Shown: positions 1-7,667, counted from the stretch's first letter. The stretch is DNA of 20,027 nucleotides from JBJKRF01 sp046704785 (GCA_046704785.1 JBJKRF010000121.1:1-20027); one strand, 5' to 3'. Program-made: numbers and translations. The notes: a model not told the origin generated them from the sequence alone.

Positions 1-80
1 CCGGACATTGGTGCTTAATTGGTACTTGGGTTATGTGCGGTTTTATGGTTTTTTTTGTTTTGTTGGGGGGGGTTGGCGCC

Positions 81-128
81 CCCTACACTCCATATTTACT
101 CCCTTACCACGGGAAATCCCAAAGAACC
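81..128. repeat. Dispersed intergenic repeat, copy A (right arm only)
   Basis: This stretch matches the right arm of the fuller repeat at 4950-4996. The two share the identical blocks TACTCCCTTACCACG and CCCAAAGAACC and differ by a few substitutions and small gaps between them. It lies just downstream of the minus-strand lipoprotein gene that stops at 156. The bases before it (about 50-80) are a T-run followed by a G-run and do not match the left arm well, so this copy is partial or decayed. I see no gene in 1-155. Confidence 0.65.
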
Positions 129-155
129 GCTTAATATCAGGGGTGGAAGGGTCGC

Positions 156-1352
156 TTATCGGCTGTTACCGGGGACCAACCAGCCAATCGGATATTCGTT
201 GTCGCCAATCTGGAAGGCGATCCCTCGGTTTATATCCAGGATAACGACATGATTGTTGCTCTTGTCATAACGATTCTCGACCATGAGTTGCGTCCCGTCG
301 GGAGACCAAACAGGCGGGGGCAAAGGTCGGAAATTCAAACTGCTGGAATATAAATTTGGAATGCAGTAGTCTGTCGTTTTTTTCGTGGTCGTATCATAGA
401 CTGCCAGTTCCCACTGTGGTTCGGCATAGATAAACCAGAAGGCAATATAACGCCCATTCGGTGACCAACGAATGCCAGAGGACGAGATGAGCAAATTCTT
501 CCCGTAATGGTCTGCCAGGTGAGTAAGTTGCTTCACCTGCCCCTCACGGGTCATGCTGAAAATATCATCCCCTGATTTTGTGTTTGAGGTACTTGTGGTG
601 GGATTCCCGACCACAGCGACCTGGCTGCCGTCTGTTGTCCAATCGGAAATAACAGACGGGGAGAGCGGGTTCTTCACCTCGCCAAGGATCTTTTTTGTGG
701 TCAGGTCGAGCAGGGAAATACTTCCATCGTTGTTTTTATAGACGGCTTGCGTCATATCGGGGCTGAATCCTGCGTAGCGATTTCCAATGGCGTCGGCGGC
801 GTAGCCCGGCAGGTCCTGATAGGTGAACGCTTTTTCTTCTTTCGTAAACGGATTGACCACCTCGAACGGCGGGGTGGCGATAATCAAAATTTGTTGATTA
901 TTCACCCAATAGCCTAAATTGAAGAATCCCTGTTTCCATGGAAATGTGTCGGTCACTTTACCATTTGCATTTGCGACGACCAGATTCCAGTCTTTGCCTC
1001 CATTGCTCGACAGTTCGTAGGCCAATTGCGTTCGATCTGGAGAGACGGCGACGGTTGCCACGCTCTGGTTGGAGGTTGGCAGCAGCGACTGGGTCTCGTT
1101 CCCAAGGTTTTGCATGAAAACGTTGGATGTAGATTTGTAATCGCCCAGGACGGCAATCCCGTTTAGTTGCAGGTCGGCGGGCGGAGCAGAGTCGATAGAC
1201 ACGCACTTGGTGGAGACGTAGGCGTCATCGGGTAACGGCGTATACATGGGCGTCGGCGGACTGCTCGTAGCAGCGTTGCTCGATGGTGCGCCGCCGCATG
1301 CGCTCAGCATTACCATCAGTAGGATAACGATTGCGAAGGTGATTCTCTTCAT
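156..1352 (-). CDS. Lipoprotein with TolB-like (PD40/WD40) beta-propeller repeats
   Basis: This is a predicted secreted, membrane-anchored lipoprotein of 398 residues. The N-terminus MKRITFAIVILLMVMLSAC is a type II signal peptide with lipobox LSAC (Cys19), followed by a low-complexity Ala/Ser/Pro/Thr stretch. The body carries spaced PD40-type motifs (VSPDRTQLAYE, FSPDMTQAVY, WTTDGSQVAVV, WSPNGRYIAFW, WSPDGTQLMVE) typical of TolB-like beta-propellers. I chose the ATG at 1352 over the in-frame ATG at 1373 because AGGAG sits 10 nt before it and the signal peptide then starts cleanly. It lies 165 bp downstream of the LysM lipoprotein gene on the same strand, so the two may be co-transcribed. The ligand is unknown; propellers of this kind usually bind proteins or glycans. 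The family is a confident call, the function is not. Confidence 0.8.
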   Translation of the reverse strand: MKRITFAIVILLMVMLSACGGAPSSNAATSSPPTPMYTPLPDDAYVSTKCVSIDSAPPADLQLNGIAVLGDYKSTSNVFMQNLGNETQSLLPTSNQSVATVAVSPDRTQLAYELSSNGGKDWNLVVANANGKVTDTFPWKQGFFNLGYWVNNQQILIIATPPFEVVNPFTKEEKAFTYQDLPGYAADAIGNRYAGFSPDMTQAVYKNNDGSISLLDLTTKKILGEVKNPLSPSVISDWTTDGSQVAVVGNPTTSTSNTKSGDDIFSMTREGQVKQLTHLADHYGKNLLISSSGIRWSPNGRYIAFWFIYAEPQWELAVYDTTTKKTTDYCIPNLYSSSLNFRPLPPPVWSPDGTQLMVENRYDKSNNHVVILDINRGIAFQIGDNEYPIGWLVPGNSR

Positions 1353-1517
1353 TTCTCTGTTACTCCTCTTCATTGGTGGCTGGCAGCCTCTTCACCGAAT
1401 GGGAAGCGCGGGTGTGTGAAGGACGCGAAATTGCTTCACATGCCCCATCTCTCCCAAAAAGAGCGAATGATAGTACTGGAGCCTGGTTTTTGGTTTGGGA
1501 ACATTTCCCAAGAATTG

Positions 1518-2465
1518 CTACGGGCGCGCTTCAACCAGTACATTGACCTGGGAGATGGCCGCTCCCAGGCTATAGACCGGGAAGTCGAAAGCCTGCGTAC
1601 ATCCTGCTTTAAGTGTGCCGCTCCATTCCCAACGATGCACGCCTACCGGGCGATTTTGCGCATCGTATGCCACGCCCGCCACCCACAACGTATGCGCCGT
1701 TTGCTGGTCTGCAGACAGGTATACCTGCCCATGGACCTGCGCAGAGCGCCCATCCCAATCCACGCTGACCAGCACGTTGCGCGTAGTGGCTGCCAGGTAA
1801 CGCTGCTCACCGGGCAAGACCTGAATCGACGTCACCAACTGCGCCACAGGCTGCAGGCTCAAGGCATTCTTTGCCGTAAAGAAGGCGACGGCCGGCAACG
1901 CCTGCCCCGCGGGCAAAACATCCAACAGCAACGGCGCCGTCTGGCTGGCAGCGACCTTCCCCTGGGCGTCGACCAGCGAGAACTGCACGGCGACATCTTC
2001 CAGCGCACTGGCATTCGGATTTTGGACGGGCGCCAGACAATAGACTCCGCCCCCCGACGGATAACACCGCACCGCGCCCAGACTCACCGCTGCCGGCGTG
2101 GGCGTCGGATGAGCGTTCTCCCCGCTGGCGGCTGCCGGCACATTAAGTTTCTGCCCCACCTTGAGCGACTCGGCCACGACACCCGGATTGGCAGCCGTCA
2201 GGTCCGCCAGAGAGATACCCAGGTTCTGGGCGATGACGCTCAACGTGTCGCCCGAAGCGACCACGTAGGTCGAGGGCGTGGCGCTTGGAATGGGGATTGC
2301 GGTAGCCTGCACGGTAGCGGAAGGGGCAACCAGCGGCGTCGTACTGGCGTATGGAACTAAATTTGGCGGCGAAACCGGCGCCGGGGCATTTGAGGGCCCT
2401 GAACAGGCCGAAACAAGGCTGAACACAGTCAGCGCCAGAAGCAGGCGCAGAAATGATCTGAACAT
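1518..2465 (-). CDS. LysM-domain lipoprotein
   Basis: This is a 315-residue secreted lipoprotein. The signal peptide ends in the lipobox VSAC (Cys21) and is followed by a Pro/Thr/Ala-rich spacer (about 22-65). One LysM domain spans about 67-110, starting TYVVASGDTLSVIAQ and ending VGQKLNVP; LysM binds N-acetylglucosamine polymers such as peptidoglycan. The C-terminal ~180 residues are beta-rich and resemble FxLYD/Ig-like cell-envelope domains, including an NPNASALEDVAVQFSLVD stretch, but I see no catalytic motif. The likely role is envelope attachment or scaffolding. The start is fixed by a -10 element TATAAT ending 7 nt before the ATG, which suggests a leaderless message. It diverges from the TPR gene at 2542. 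Confidence 0.8.
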   Translation of the reverse strand: MFRSFLRLLLALTVFSLVSACSGPSNAPAPVSPPNLVPYASTTPLVAPSATVQATAIPIPSATPSTYVVASGDTLSVIAQNLGISLADLTAANPGVVAESLKVGQKLNVPAAASGENAHPTPTPAAVSLGAVRCYPSGGGVYCLAPVQNPNASALEDVAVQFSLVDAQGKVAASQTAPLLLDVLPAGQALPAVAFFTAKNALSLQPVAQLVTSIQVLPGEQRYLAATTRNVLVSVDWDGRSAQVHGQVYLSADQQTAHTLWVAGVAYDAQNRPVGVHRWEWSGTLKAGCTQAFDFPVYSLGAAISQVNVLVEARP

Positions 2466-2472
2466 AGGGCCG

Positions 2473-2502
2473 ATTATATCCCTGACAGAACGGATAGGCC
2501 AA
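2473..2502 (-). promoter_or_regulatory. Leaderless-type promoter of the LysM lipoprotein gene
   Basis: Read on the minus strand, -35 TTGGCC (2502-2497), an 18-nt spacer and a perfect -10 TATAAT (2478-2473) precede the ATG at 2465. Only 7 nt separate the -10 from the start codon, so transcription should begin at or within a base or so of the ATG. No Shine-Dalgarno is possible on that message. Confidence 0.6.
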
Positions 2503-2506
2503 ATGC

Positions 2507-2535
2507 TTGCCCGACCTTCCAGCCTGTGCTAGACT
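2507..2535 (+). promoter_or_regulatory. Leaderless-type promoter of the TPR gene
   Basis: -35 TTGCCC (2507-2512), a 17-nt spacer and -10 TAGACT (2530-2535) are followed by only 6 nt before the ATG at 2542. The predicted transcription start coincides with the start codon. It is back-to-back with the LysM promoter; the two -35 regions are adjacent, so the genes may share regulation. Confidence 0.55.
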
Positions 2536-2541
2536 TGGTAC

Positions 2542-4428
2542 ATGGTCCAGGATTTCCTCTCGCCCGAACAATCACAGGAGGAGGCGCTGCTCCAACAGGC
2601 CATCGAGTTCATTAATCAGGGGGAGTTTTCCACAGCGCGCGACCTGCTAACGCGCCTGTTGCGCAGCGATCAAAACAATGCTACCTATTGGGTTTGGATG
2701 AGCGCCACCATGGAAACATCCAAGGAGCGCCTGTACTGTCTGCAAACAGCCTACCGCCTGGATCCGACCAACGAGGCTGCCAAACGCGGCCTGCTTCTTT
2801 TGGGCGCTCTGCTGCCCGACGAGAGCGTCCAGCCCTTCCCGATGAACCATCCGCGCGCCTGGGAAGACAAATTCAAGCTCGAAGAAGAAAAACCAAAAAA
2901 AGAGAATCGCGCCCGCAACCGGCGGATTGCCTTCCAGTTGGGCGGCATCGCATTGGTGGGCTTGCTTCTGATCGGCAGCGCCATCTATGGATTGGGCCAT
3001 GTGCTGGGCGCGCGTCCTGAACCCACCTTCGCCGGGTTCGGCACCCCGCGCCCTACCGTGACGCCCGTGCCCGGATTTTCATCCAACCATGTAACGCTGC
3101 CGCCCTTGGCAACCCTGCTCTCCGCAACGTATACACCCACGCCGATTTATTACGCCACACCGCACACTGGCCTCTCGTTGGATAGCTACAACGGCGCCAT
3201 GCGCGCTTACAGCAATGGGCAGTGGAACCTAATGATCACCTTGATGCAGCAGGTGACCACCGCCGAACCTCATGCGGTCGATGCTTATTTCTTCATTGGC
3301 GAAGCCAAACGGTTGAGCGGCGACTACAAAGGGGCGCTGGCGGCTTACCAGGAGGCCATCAACATCGATCCTAATTTCGCCCCCATCTACCTCGGACGCG
3401 CACGCGCGAACATGGCACTCAACCCCAAAAAGGACGTGATCAACGACCTGGACGCTGCTGTCAAGCTCGATCCGAATTTTGCCGAAGCGTATGTGCAACG
3501 CGCGCAATATTACTATGACAAGGGCGATTACAAATCGGCGCTCACCGACCTGGACCAGGCCGCCCATATCAGCCCCGATTCTCCCCTCATCGAACTCTGG
3601 CTGGCCAAGACCGACCTCGGCATGGACAACCCTGAAGGCGCCGTGGCTGCTGCCAAACGCGCCAACCAACTCGACGTAACCGACCTGGAGAGTTACCTGG
3701 TGTTGGGGATGGCCTACCAGGCCAACGGCCAGACCAATGAGGCCGTCAGCGCGCTACAAACGTATGCCAAGTACGAGCCGGACAACGCTGATGCCTTTAC
3801 GATTCTAGGCTCGGCGTATTACAACCGCGGTGAATACCAGAATGCCCTCGATAATCTGGCGCAGGCGCTGCGCCTGGATGGCACCAGTTCGCAGGCTTAT
3901 TATTGGCAGGGCGAAACCTACCTGGCGCTGGGCCAGGACGACGATGCCTTGAATAGTTTCAAGAAGTCTTTCAGTTACAATCAGAATTCCTTCGACGCCG
4001 GCCTGGCCGTTGGGCGCGCGCTGATCGCCAAGAAAGAATACAATAACGCTTACATTGAAATCATCAAGATAGAAAAACTAGCCGACACAGATGCCAAACG
4101 CGCGCAATTCCTGTATTACCGGGCGATCTCGCTGGAACAGATCAATCAACCCGACGCAGCCTACAACGACTGGAAAGCGCTGCTCGACCTGCCTGCTGAC
4201 GCCGTCCCGGCGGACATGCTGGCGACAGCCCGCGCCCATCTTGCCAACTTAAGATCGCCGACCTCGCCGCCGCCTACGTCTACCGCCACCCGGACGCCTC
4301 TTCCTACGGCGACGCGCTTCCCCACGGCGACCTCCGCGCTTTCGCCGACATCCGGCCCTTCCACCACGCCGTCTCCCGCGGGTAGCCCCTCGACGACTTT
4401 CACGCCTACGGCAACCGCTACCCCTTGA
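2542..4428 (+). CDS. Membrane-anchored TPR-repeat protein with Pro/Thr-rich tail
   Basis: The protein has 628 residues. The N-terminal ~95 residues form a cytoplasmic helical TPR-like segment (QQAIEFINQGEFSTARDLL). A charged stretch (about 110-128) precedes one membrane helix at about 131-153. A Pro/Thr-rich spacer then leads to a long TPR array (about 215-560) with repeated units such as GDYKGALAAYQEAINIDPN and GEYQNALDNLAQALRLD. The tail (about 572-628) is almost pure Ser/Thr/Pro, typical of surface-exposed spacers. TPR arrays mediate protein-protein contacts, so a scaffold role outside the membrane is plausible, but no partner is shown. The gene appears monocistronic: a leaderless-type promoter precedes it and a strong hairpin follows at 4445. 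Confidence 0.85.
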   Translation: MVQDFLSPEQSQEEALLQQAIEFINQGEFSTARDLLTRLLRSDQNNATYWVWMSATMETSKERLYCLQTAYRLDPTNEAAKRGLLLLGALLPDESVQPFPMNHPRAWEDKFKLEEEKPKKENRARNRRIAFQLGGIALVGLLLIGSAIYGLGHVLGARPEPTFAGFGTPRPTVTPVPGFSSNHVTLPPLATLLSATYTPTPIYYATPHTGLSLDSYNGAMRAYSNGQWNLMITLMQQVTTAEPHAVDAYFFIGEAKRLSGDYKGALAAYQEAINIDPNFAPIYLGRARANMALNPKKDVINDLDAAVKLDPNFAEAYVQRAQYYYDKGDYKSALTDLDQAAHISPDSPLIELWLAKTDLGMDNPEGAVAAAKRANQLDVTDLESYLVLGMAYQANGQTNEAVSALQTYAKYEPDNADAFTILGSAYYNRGEYQNALDNLAQALRLDGTSSQAYYWQGETYLALGQDDDALNSFKKSFSYNQNSFDAGLAVGRALIAKKEYNNAYIEIIKIEKLADTDAKRAQFLYYRAISLEQINQPDAAYNDWKALLDLPADAVPADMLATARAHLANLRSPTSPPPTSTATRTPLPTATRFPTATSALSPTSGPSTTPSPAGSPSTTFTPTATATP

Positions 4429-4444
4429 CGGTTTGATGTGCTGA

Positions 4445-4482
4445 ACAACGGCCCGACTCTTTCAATCGAGTCGGGCCGTTGT
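4445..4482. terminator. Bidirectional intrinsic terminator between TPR and DUF971 genes
   Basis: A perfect 15-bp GC-rich stem (4445-4459 with 4468-4482) encloses an 8-nt loop and is followed by GTTT on the plus strand. It sits 17 nt after the TPR stop and 40 nt beyond the minus-strand DUF971 stop, so it can serve both convergent genes. Confidence 0.8.
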
Positions 4483-4491
4483 GTTTAACGA

Positions 4492-4534
4492 TTCTTTGGG
4501 AATCAGCGAGACGAAGCGAATTTATGGGGGCGTG
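4492..4534. repeat. Dispersed intergenic repeat, copy C (left arm)
   Basis: It matches the left arm at 4891-4932. Shared features are TGGGAAT, AGCG, a GA-rich stretch, GCGAATTT and TGGGGG with the same spacing and scattered transitions. It overlaps the 3' end of the DUF971 gene and supplies its last codons and stop. Confidence 0.6.
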
Positions 4535-4869
4535 GGCCGGCATTGCGCACAAGGACACAACGCTCGCAGATAATGCCAGTTGTAGATGCCGTAGTCGTGT
4601 CCGTCTTCCCAGATGATGGTGATGCCGTATGCCCCCGTCGGTTTGACGGTCACCAGGTGGCTGGAGGCTGAGTCTGCCAGTGAAGCGGCGAACACCTCTT
4701 CGTCCGGTTCGGACTTCATGTTTTCATGTCCGCCCCGGCATTGGGCGCACGGGCAGGCAGCGCGTAGCAGGGAGAATGGATAAACGCTGGTGTGGCCGTC
4801 TGCCCAGGTGACGACCATTTCGCCCTTTGGGCGGTCGGCGGTGATGCCGGTTGGCTTTTCGGTCAGCAT
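4522..4869 (-). CDS. DUF971 (GBBH-like N-terminal domain) protein with two CPCAQC motifs
   Basis: The protein has 115 residues. DUF971 is the small domain also found at the N-terminus of gamma-butyrobetaine hydroxylase, where three Cys and one His bind zinc. Here the first CPCAQC gives Cys39, Cys41 and Cys44, and the GH of WEDGHDYGIYNWHYLR supplies His91, so the Zn site looks intact. The protein then ends with a second CPCAQC (Cys105, 107, 110), which I do not expect in the minimal domain. The stand-alone domain is common in bacteria and is sometimes linked to Fe-S handling; its role is unsettled. GAGG lies 5 nt before the ATG. The last residues and stop lie within a dispersed repeat. It is the last gene of a minus-strand run, separated from the SH3 gene by a hairpin-forming repeat. 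Confidence 0.85.
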   Translation of the reverse strand: MLTEKPTGITADRPKGEMVVTWADGHTSVYPFSLLRAACPCAQCRGGHENMKSEPDEEVFAASLADSASSHLVTVKPTGAYGITIIWEDGHDYGIYNWHYLRALCPCAQCRPTPP

Positions 4870-4890
4870 AAAAACCTCATTGGATTCTGG

Positions 4891-4996
4891 CTCTCTGGGA
4901 ATTAGCGGGATGAGGCGAATTTGTGGGGGTGTAGGGGCGCTTCGCGCCGCCTACACCCCCACATCTACTCCCTTACCACGAGAAACCCAAAGAACC
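4891..4996. repeat. Dispersed imperfectly palindromic repeat, full copy B with central hairpin
   Basis: The unit is about 106 bp and its two arms are imperfect inverted copies of each other. The centre is an almost perfect hairpin: 4923-4935 pairs with 4950-4962 (13 bp), followed by GGCGC/GCGCC (4936-4940 with 4944-4948), a one-base bulge and a TTC loop. Left-arm relatives occur at 4492-4534 and 7581-7611, and a right-arm relative at 81-128. It lies in the 148-bp gap between the SH3 and DUF971 genes. It may affect mRNA stability or partially terminate, but it lacks a clear U-tract. It resembles a REP/BIME or MITE-like element; no transposase is associated. Confidence 0.75.
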
Positions 4997-5017
4997 TGGA
5001 TTCTTCCGTTGCATCGT

Positions 5018-5500
5018 TTACTGTTGCGGGGGCGGAACGATGCTCAAATAGTTGGAGGCTGCCCAACCGGTGCGCGTCTGATCGTAGGGCGCCACCAGGT
5101 ACCACCAGGTGTAGCCGTCGGCTTGCTTGGGGCCATCTTTGACGACGAAGACCTCCGAGTCGTTGCCCAGGAACAGGGGATCGCTATTGAGGCCCGGTGC
5201 GGAGCGGATGCGCAATCCTTGGCCGTCGGTGCCGGAAATCTGTACGTAGCTGCCAATGGCGATCTGGCCTGCCGAGGCGGTGGGAGTCGTGTCGGGCGAG
5301 GCGCCGGGCGTCGGGGTGGGGGCGAACGGCGACGTGGCGCTGGGCGCAGGGATCACCGTCAGGACGGCCAGAAAATTTCCCTGGCTGGGGGCCGGCGGCG
5401 CCGTCCATTCGATCCAGATAAAGGTCAGGATCAGGAGCAGCAGCGTTACACCCAGTGCGCCGAAAACCATCCGAGGAGAAAGGAGATTGCGAGAGTCCAT
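5018..5500 (-). CDS. Membrane-anchored bacterial SH3-domain protein
   Basis: The protein has 160 residues. An N-terminal signal anchor (about 11-31, hydrophobic, ending FIWIEW) is followed by a Pro/Thr/Ser/Ala-rich spacer (about 34-78). A C-terminal SH3b-type domain (about 83-155) contains GLRIRSAPGLNSDPLFLG, GYTWWYLVAPY and GWAASNYLSIV, matching the 'LNVRSGPS...WYKV...GWV...YL' pattern of that family. Bacterial SH3 domains usually bind cell-wall peptides or other envelope ligands outside the membrane. Only 3 nt separate its ATG from the upstream antiporter stop and I see no Shine-Dalgarno, so translational coupling is likely. Confidence 0.8.
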   Translation of the reverse strand: MDSRNLLSPRMVFGALGVTLLLLILTFIWIEWTAPPAPSQGNFLAVLTVIPAPSATSPFAPTPTPGASPDTTPTASAGQIAIGSYVQISGTDGQGLRIRSAPGLNSDPLFLGNDSEVFVVKDGPKQADGYTWWYLVAPYDQTRTGWAASNYLSIVPPPQQ

Positions 5501-5503
5501 CGT

Positions 5504-6571
5504 TCAAGGCAGCAGGAAAAAGGCTAATCCCAAAATTAGATATACCGCCAGCAGCCCGACGCCCTCCAGCCAGGTGGACTCGCCGTCGGAGGAGACCAGC
5601 GCCGAGACGATCACGCCCATCATCAGGGCCAGCAGTTCAAACAGGTTGAAGGTCAGTTGTAGCGCATGGCCGAACAGCAGGCTGACGAAGACCAGCAGCG
5701 GTGCGACGAAGAGCGCCACCTGTAAACTGGATGAGATGGCGATCTCGACGCTCAGTTCCATCTTGTTTTTACGTGCGAGTTGCACCGCCACCAGGTGCTC
5801 GGCGACGTTACCGATCAAAGGAATGAGAATGATGCCCAGGAAGAATTCGGAGACGCCCAACCCGACCATCACCTGCTCGGCAACGCCCACCAGCACCTCC
5901 GAAAGCCAGACGATGCCTAACGTGGCTGCGGCCAGGATGACCAGGGCTTGGCCCGCCGTCCAATGCGGCGCAGACTCACCGGCTTCGTGCGATGCGCCGG
6001 CCTCCTGTTGGGAGGCGTCCAACAGGCTGAGCCCGTACAGCGTGATCATCACGACGGCCACGCCCAGGCTGAGCGTCTCGACTTTGGGGTTGGAACCGTT
6101 GCCGATGTAGTTGCTCAGCAGCGAGGGAATCAACAGCGCGATGACGGCCAGCACCAACAAGATGGCGTTCCGCGAGGCCCGCCGCTGGTTGAATGTCTGG
6201 ACGCCGTGTTTGAGCCCGCCGGTGAGCATCGCGAAGCCCAGCACCAGCAGCAAATTCCCCAGGATCGAACCAGTGATCGAGGCCTTGACCAGCGCAAGCA
6301 GGCCGGCGCGGATCGCGACGATGGTGATGATCAGCTCGGCGGCGTTGCCCAGGGTGGCGTTCAACAGCGCGCCGACGCGCGGACCGGTGTAAACGGCCAA
6401 TGCCTCGGTGGCTTCGCCAATGGTTGCCGCCAGTGGAACAACGCCCAGCGCGGCCAGTCCGAACACCACCACTGCATTCCAACCGGCGAGTTGCCCGATC
6501 AACGTGAACGGAAGAGCCAGCAACAAAATCGAGAGCGGTGTCTTGCGCACATAGGCCGTCAGAGATTGCAT
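5504..6571 (-). CDS. Calcium/proton antiporter, CaCA family (CaxA/ChaA-like)
   Basis: This 355-residue integral membrane protein has about 10-11 hydrophobic segments. It should exchange cytoplasmic Ca2+ (or another cation) for protons. Two inverted-repeat halves each carry the family's ion-binding motif: GNAAEL at 75-80 and GNVAEH at 254-259, preceded by GEATEAL (52-58) and FFLGIILIPLI (243-253). A hydrophilic loop (about 185-205) separates the halves, as in CAX proteins. I chose the ATG at 6571; the longer ORF from 6613 would overlap the upstream gene. GAGG overlaps the upstream TGA 6 nt before this ATG. It lies in a minus-strand operon between a lipid-kinase-family gene and an SH3 protein. 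Confidence 0.88.
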   Translation of the reverse strand: MQSLTAYVRKTPLSILLLALPFTLIGQLAGWNAVVVFGLAALGVVPLAATIGEATEALAVYTGPRVGALLNATLGNAAELIITIVAIRAGLLALVKASITGSILGNLLLVLGFAMLTGGLKHGVQTFNQRRASRNAILLVLAVIALLIPSLLSNYIGNGSNPKVETLSLGVAVVMITLYGLSLLDASQQEAGASHEAGESAPHWTAGQALVILAAATLGIVWLSEVLVGVAEQVMVGLGVSEFFLGIILIPLIGNVAEHLVAVQLARKNKMELSVEIAISSSLQVALFVAPLLVFVSLLFGHALQLTFNLFELLALMMGVIVSALVSSDGESTWLEGVGLLAVYLILGLAFFLLP

Positions 6572-6578
6572 CGTTGCC

Positions 6579-7541
6579 TCATGCAGTAACGAGTTTCGTA
6601 TCCGGCCTGCCATCGTTGAGTAACGACAGCGCCGGCGTAGGCATCATCAAACGCAGCGAACGCGACAACACCGAACAACGCACCCGATGGACCTTTCCGC
6701 GCGGCTCGCCATCCAGTTCCAGCGAAGTGGCCGTATCGGCTTCCATTTCCAACTCGTGAAAGGGAATGCATAAGGTGCCTTCGGCGGTATGGTGGCGTCC
6801 GGCCATCATGTCGAAGGCGTGCCGCAGCGCGTCGCCCAGGTTGCTGCCCGAAAACAGCCACAGGTCCATTTGACCGTCGTCGAGGCGGGCCTGCGGCGAA
6901 AGTTGCGCCAGCCCACCCATATAGGTGCGAATATTGGTCACAATGGCAAGCAGGTAATGTCCCTGGATGCGGTGCCCGTCGGCCTGTACGCTCAAATCCA
7001 TGCCGTGCCAGAAGGCCGCAGTCCAGATCGTGACGGCAGCATATTGTGGCACCGAAAGATACTTTTCCAGGCGCGGGCGTGGCTCCAGGTTGTTGACCGC
7101 CAGCGCATCCAGCCCCAGGCCAGACCATAGCAGAAAAGGCTTGTCGTTGCAGAGTCCCACATCCACGGAGCGCACCGGCGCTTCGGCGAGGGTACGGATG
7201 TTCTCTGCCAGCGCCCACCAGCGGTTCCAGCCGAAAACCGGCAGGCCCAATTCCCCCGCCATTACATTCTGCGTTCCGCTGGGAAGGATGCCCAGGGCCG
7301 TGCCCGACCCGGCCACACCGGAGGCCACCTGCCCGATGGTTCCATCGCCGCCCGCGACGAAGACGGCATCCAGCTTCGCCCCCGCGGCATTTTTGCCCAA
7401 TTCGACGGCGTGTTCGCCGCTGCGGGTGGCCGCCACCTGCACCTGCCAACCGAAATCTCGTAACAGGCGGGCAGCATTATAGACGAATGGTTTGACGGGA
7501 AACCGTCCAGCAGCAGGATTATAGACCAGCAAAGCCTTCAC
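6579..7541 (-). CDS. Diacylglycerol kinase-family (DagK/YegS-like) lipid kinase
   Basis: The protein has 320 residues, normal for the family. It has the phosphate-binding NPAAGR (8-13), the nucleotide-binding GGDGT (64-68) and the LGILPSGTQN motif (83-92), where most members have LPLGTGN. The C-terminal half has DDGQMDLWLF and ELDGEP, both family hallmarks. Members use ATP to phosphorylate diacylglycerol, sphingoid or related lipids at the membrane; which substrate applies here cannot be read from sequence. The start is GTG at 7541, with -10 TATAAT ending 7 nt upstream, so the message is probably leaderless. It is the first gene of the minus-strand operon with the Ca2+/H+ antiporter and SH3 genes. 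Confidence 0.88.
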   Translation of the reverse strand: MKALLVYNPAAGRFPVKPFVYNAARLLRDFGWQVQVAATRSGEHAVELGKNAAGAKLDAVFVAGGDGTIGQVASGVAGSGTALGILPSGTQNVMAGELGLPVFGWNRWWALAENIRTLAEAPVRSVDVGLCNDKPFLLWSGLGLDALAVNNLEPRPRLEKYLSVPQYAAVTIWTAAFWHGMDLSVQADGHRIQGHYLLAIVTNIRTYMGGLAQLSPQARLDDGQMDLWLFSGSNLGDALRHAFDMMAGRHHTAEGTLCIPFHELEMEADTATSLELDGEPRGKVHRVRCSVLSRSLRLMMPTPALSLLNDGRPDTKLVTA

Positions 7542-7548
7542 GTTAAAA

Positions 7549-7554
7549 ATTATA
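7549..7554 (-). promoter_or_regulatory. -10 element of the DagK-family gene (leaderless type)
   Basis: A perfect TATAAT on the minus strand ends 7 nt before the GTG start at 7541. No convincing -35 was found at 16-18 nt. The tight spacing predicts a leaderless transcript. Confidence 0.5.
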
Positions 7555-7580
7555 ACTCATGCGCTTTATTCCCGTGACCT

Positions 7581-7611
7581 TCGGAAATCGGCGTGATGAA
7601 GCGAATTTCTG
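7581..7611. repeat. Dispersed intergenic repeat, copy D (left-arm fragment)
   Basis: It aligns with the left arm of copies B and C: CGGAAATCGGCGTGATGAAG then GCGAATTT against GGGAATCAGCGAGACGAAG then GCGAATTT. The G-rich centre and right arm are missing. It lies between the divergent DagK-family and kinase genes. Confidence 0.45.
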
Positions 7612-7650
7612 AAGGCCATAACGGTTGCGGGCCATGTTTCTCCACGCCGA

Positions 7651-7659
7651 TGATATAAT
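7651..7659 (+). promoter_or_regulatory. Extended -10 promoter of the kinase-rpe operon (leaderless type)
   Basis: TGA-TATAAT is a perfect extended -10 (TGn + TATAAT, 7654-7659), which can work without a good -35. Only 8 nt separate it from the ATG at 7668, predicting a leader of about 0-2 nt. Confidence 0.6.
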
Positions 7660-7667
7660 TCCAAGCC

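Noticed and set aside
1..155. Short ORFs at the left edge (8-244, 19-252)
   Set aside because: They run through the homopolymer-rich stretch and repeat copy A and overlap the end of the lipoprotein gene; there is no ribosome site and no motif.
1416..2360. Long plus-strand ORF (314 codons) opposite the LysM gene
   Set aside because: It is antisense to a gene with a clear signal peptide and LysM domain; its translation is Arg/His/Gln-rich low-quality sequence with no recognisable motif.
5256..6110. 284-codon plus-strand ORF across the SH3 and antiporter genes
   Set aside because: It is antisense to two well-supported genes and shows Ser/Thr/Arg-rich shadow composition.
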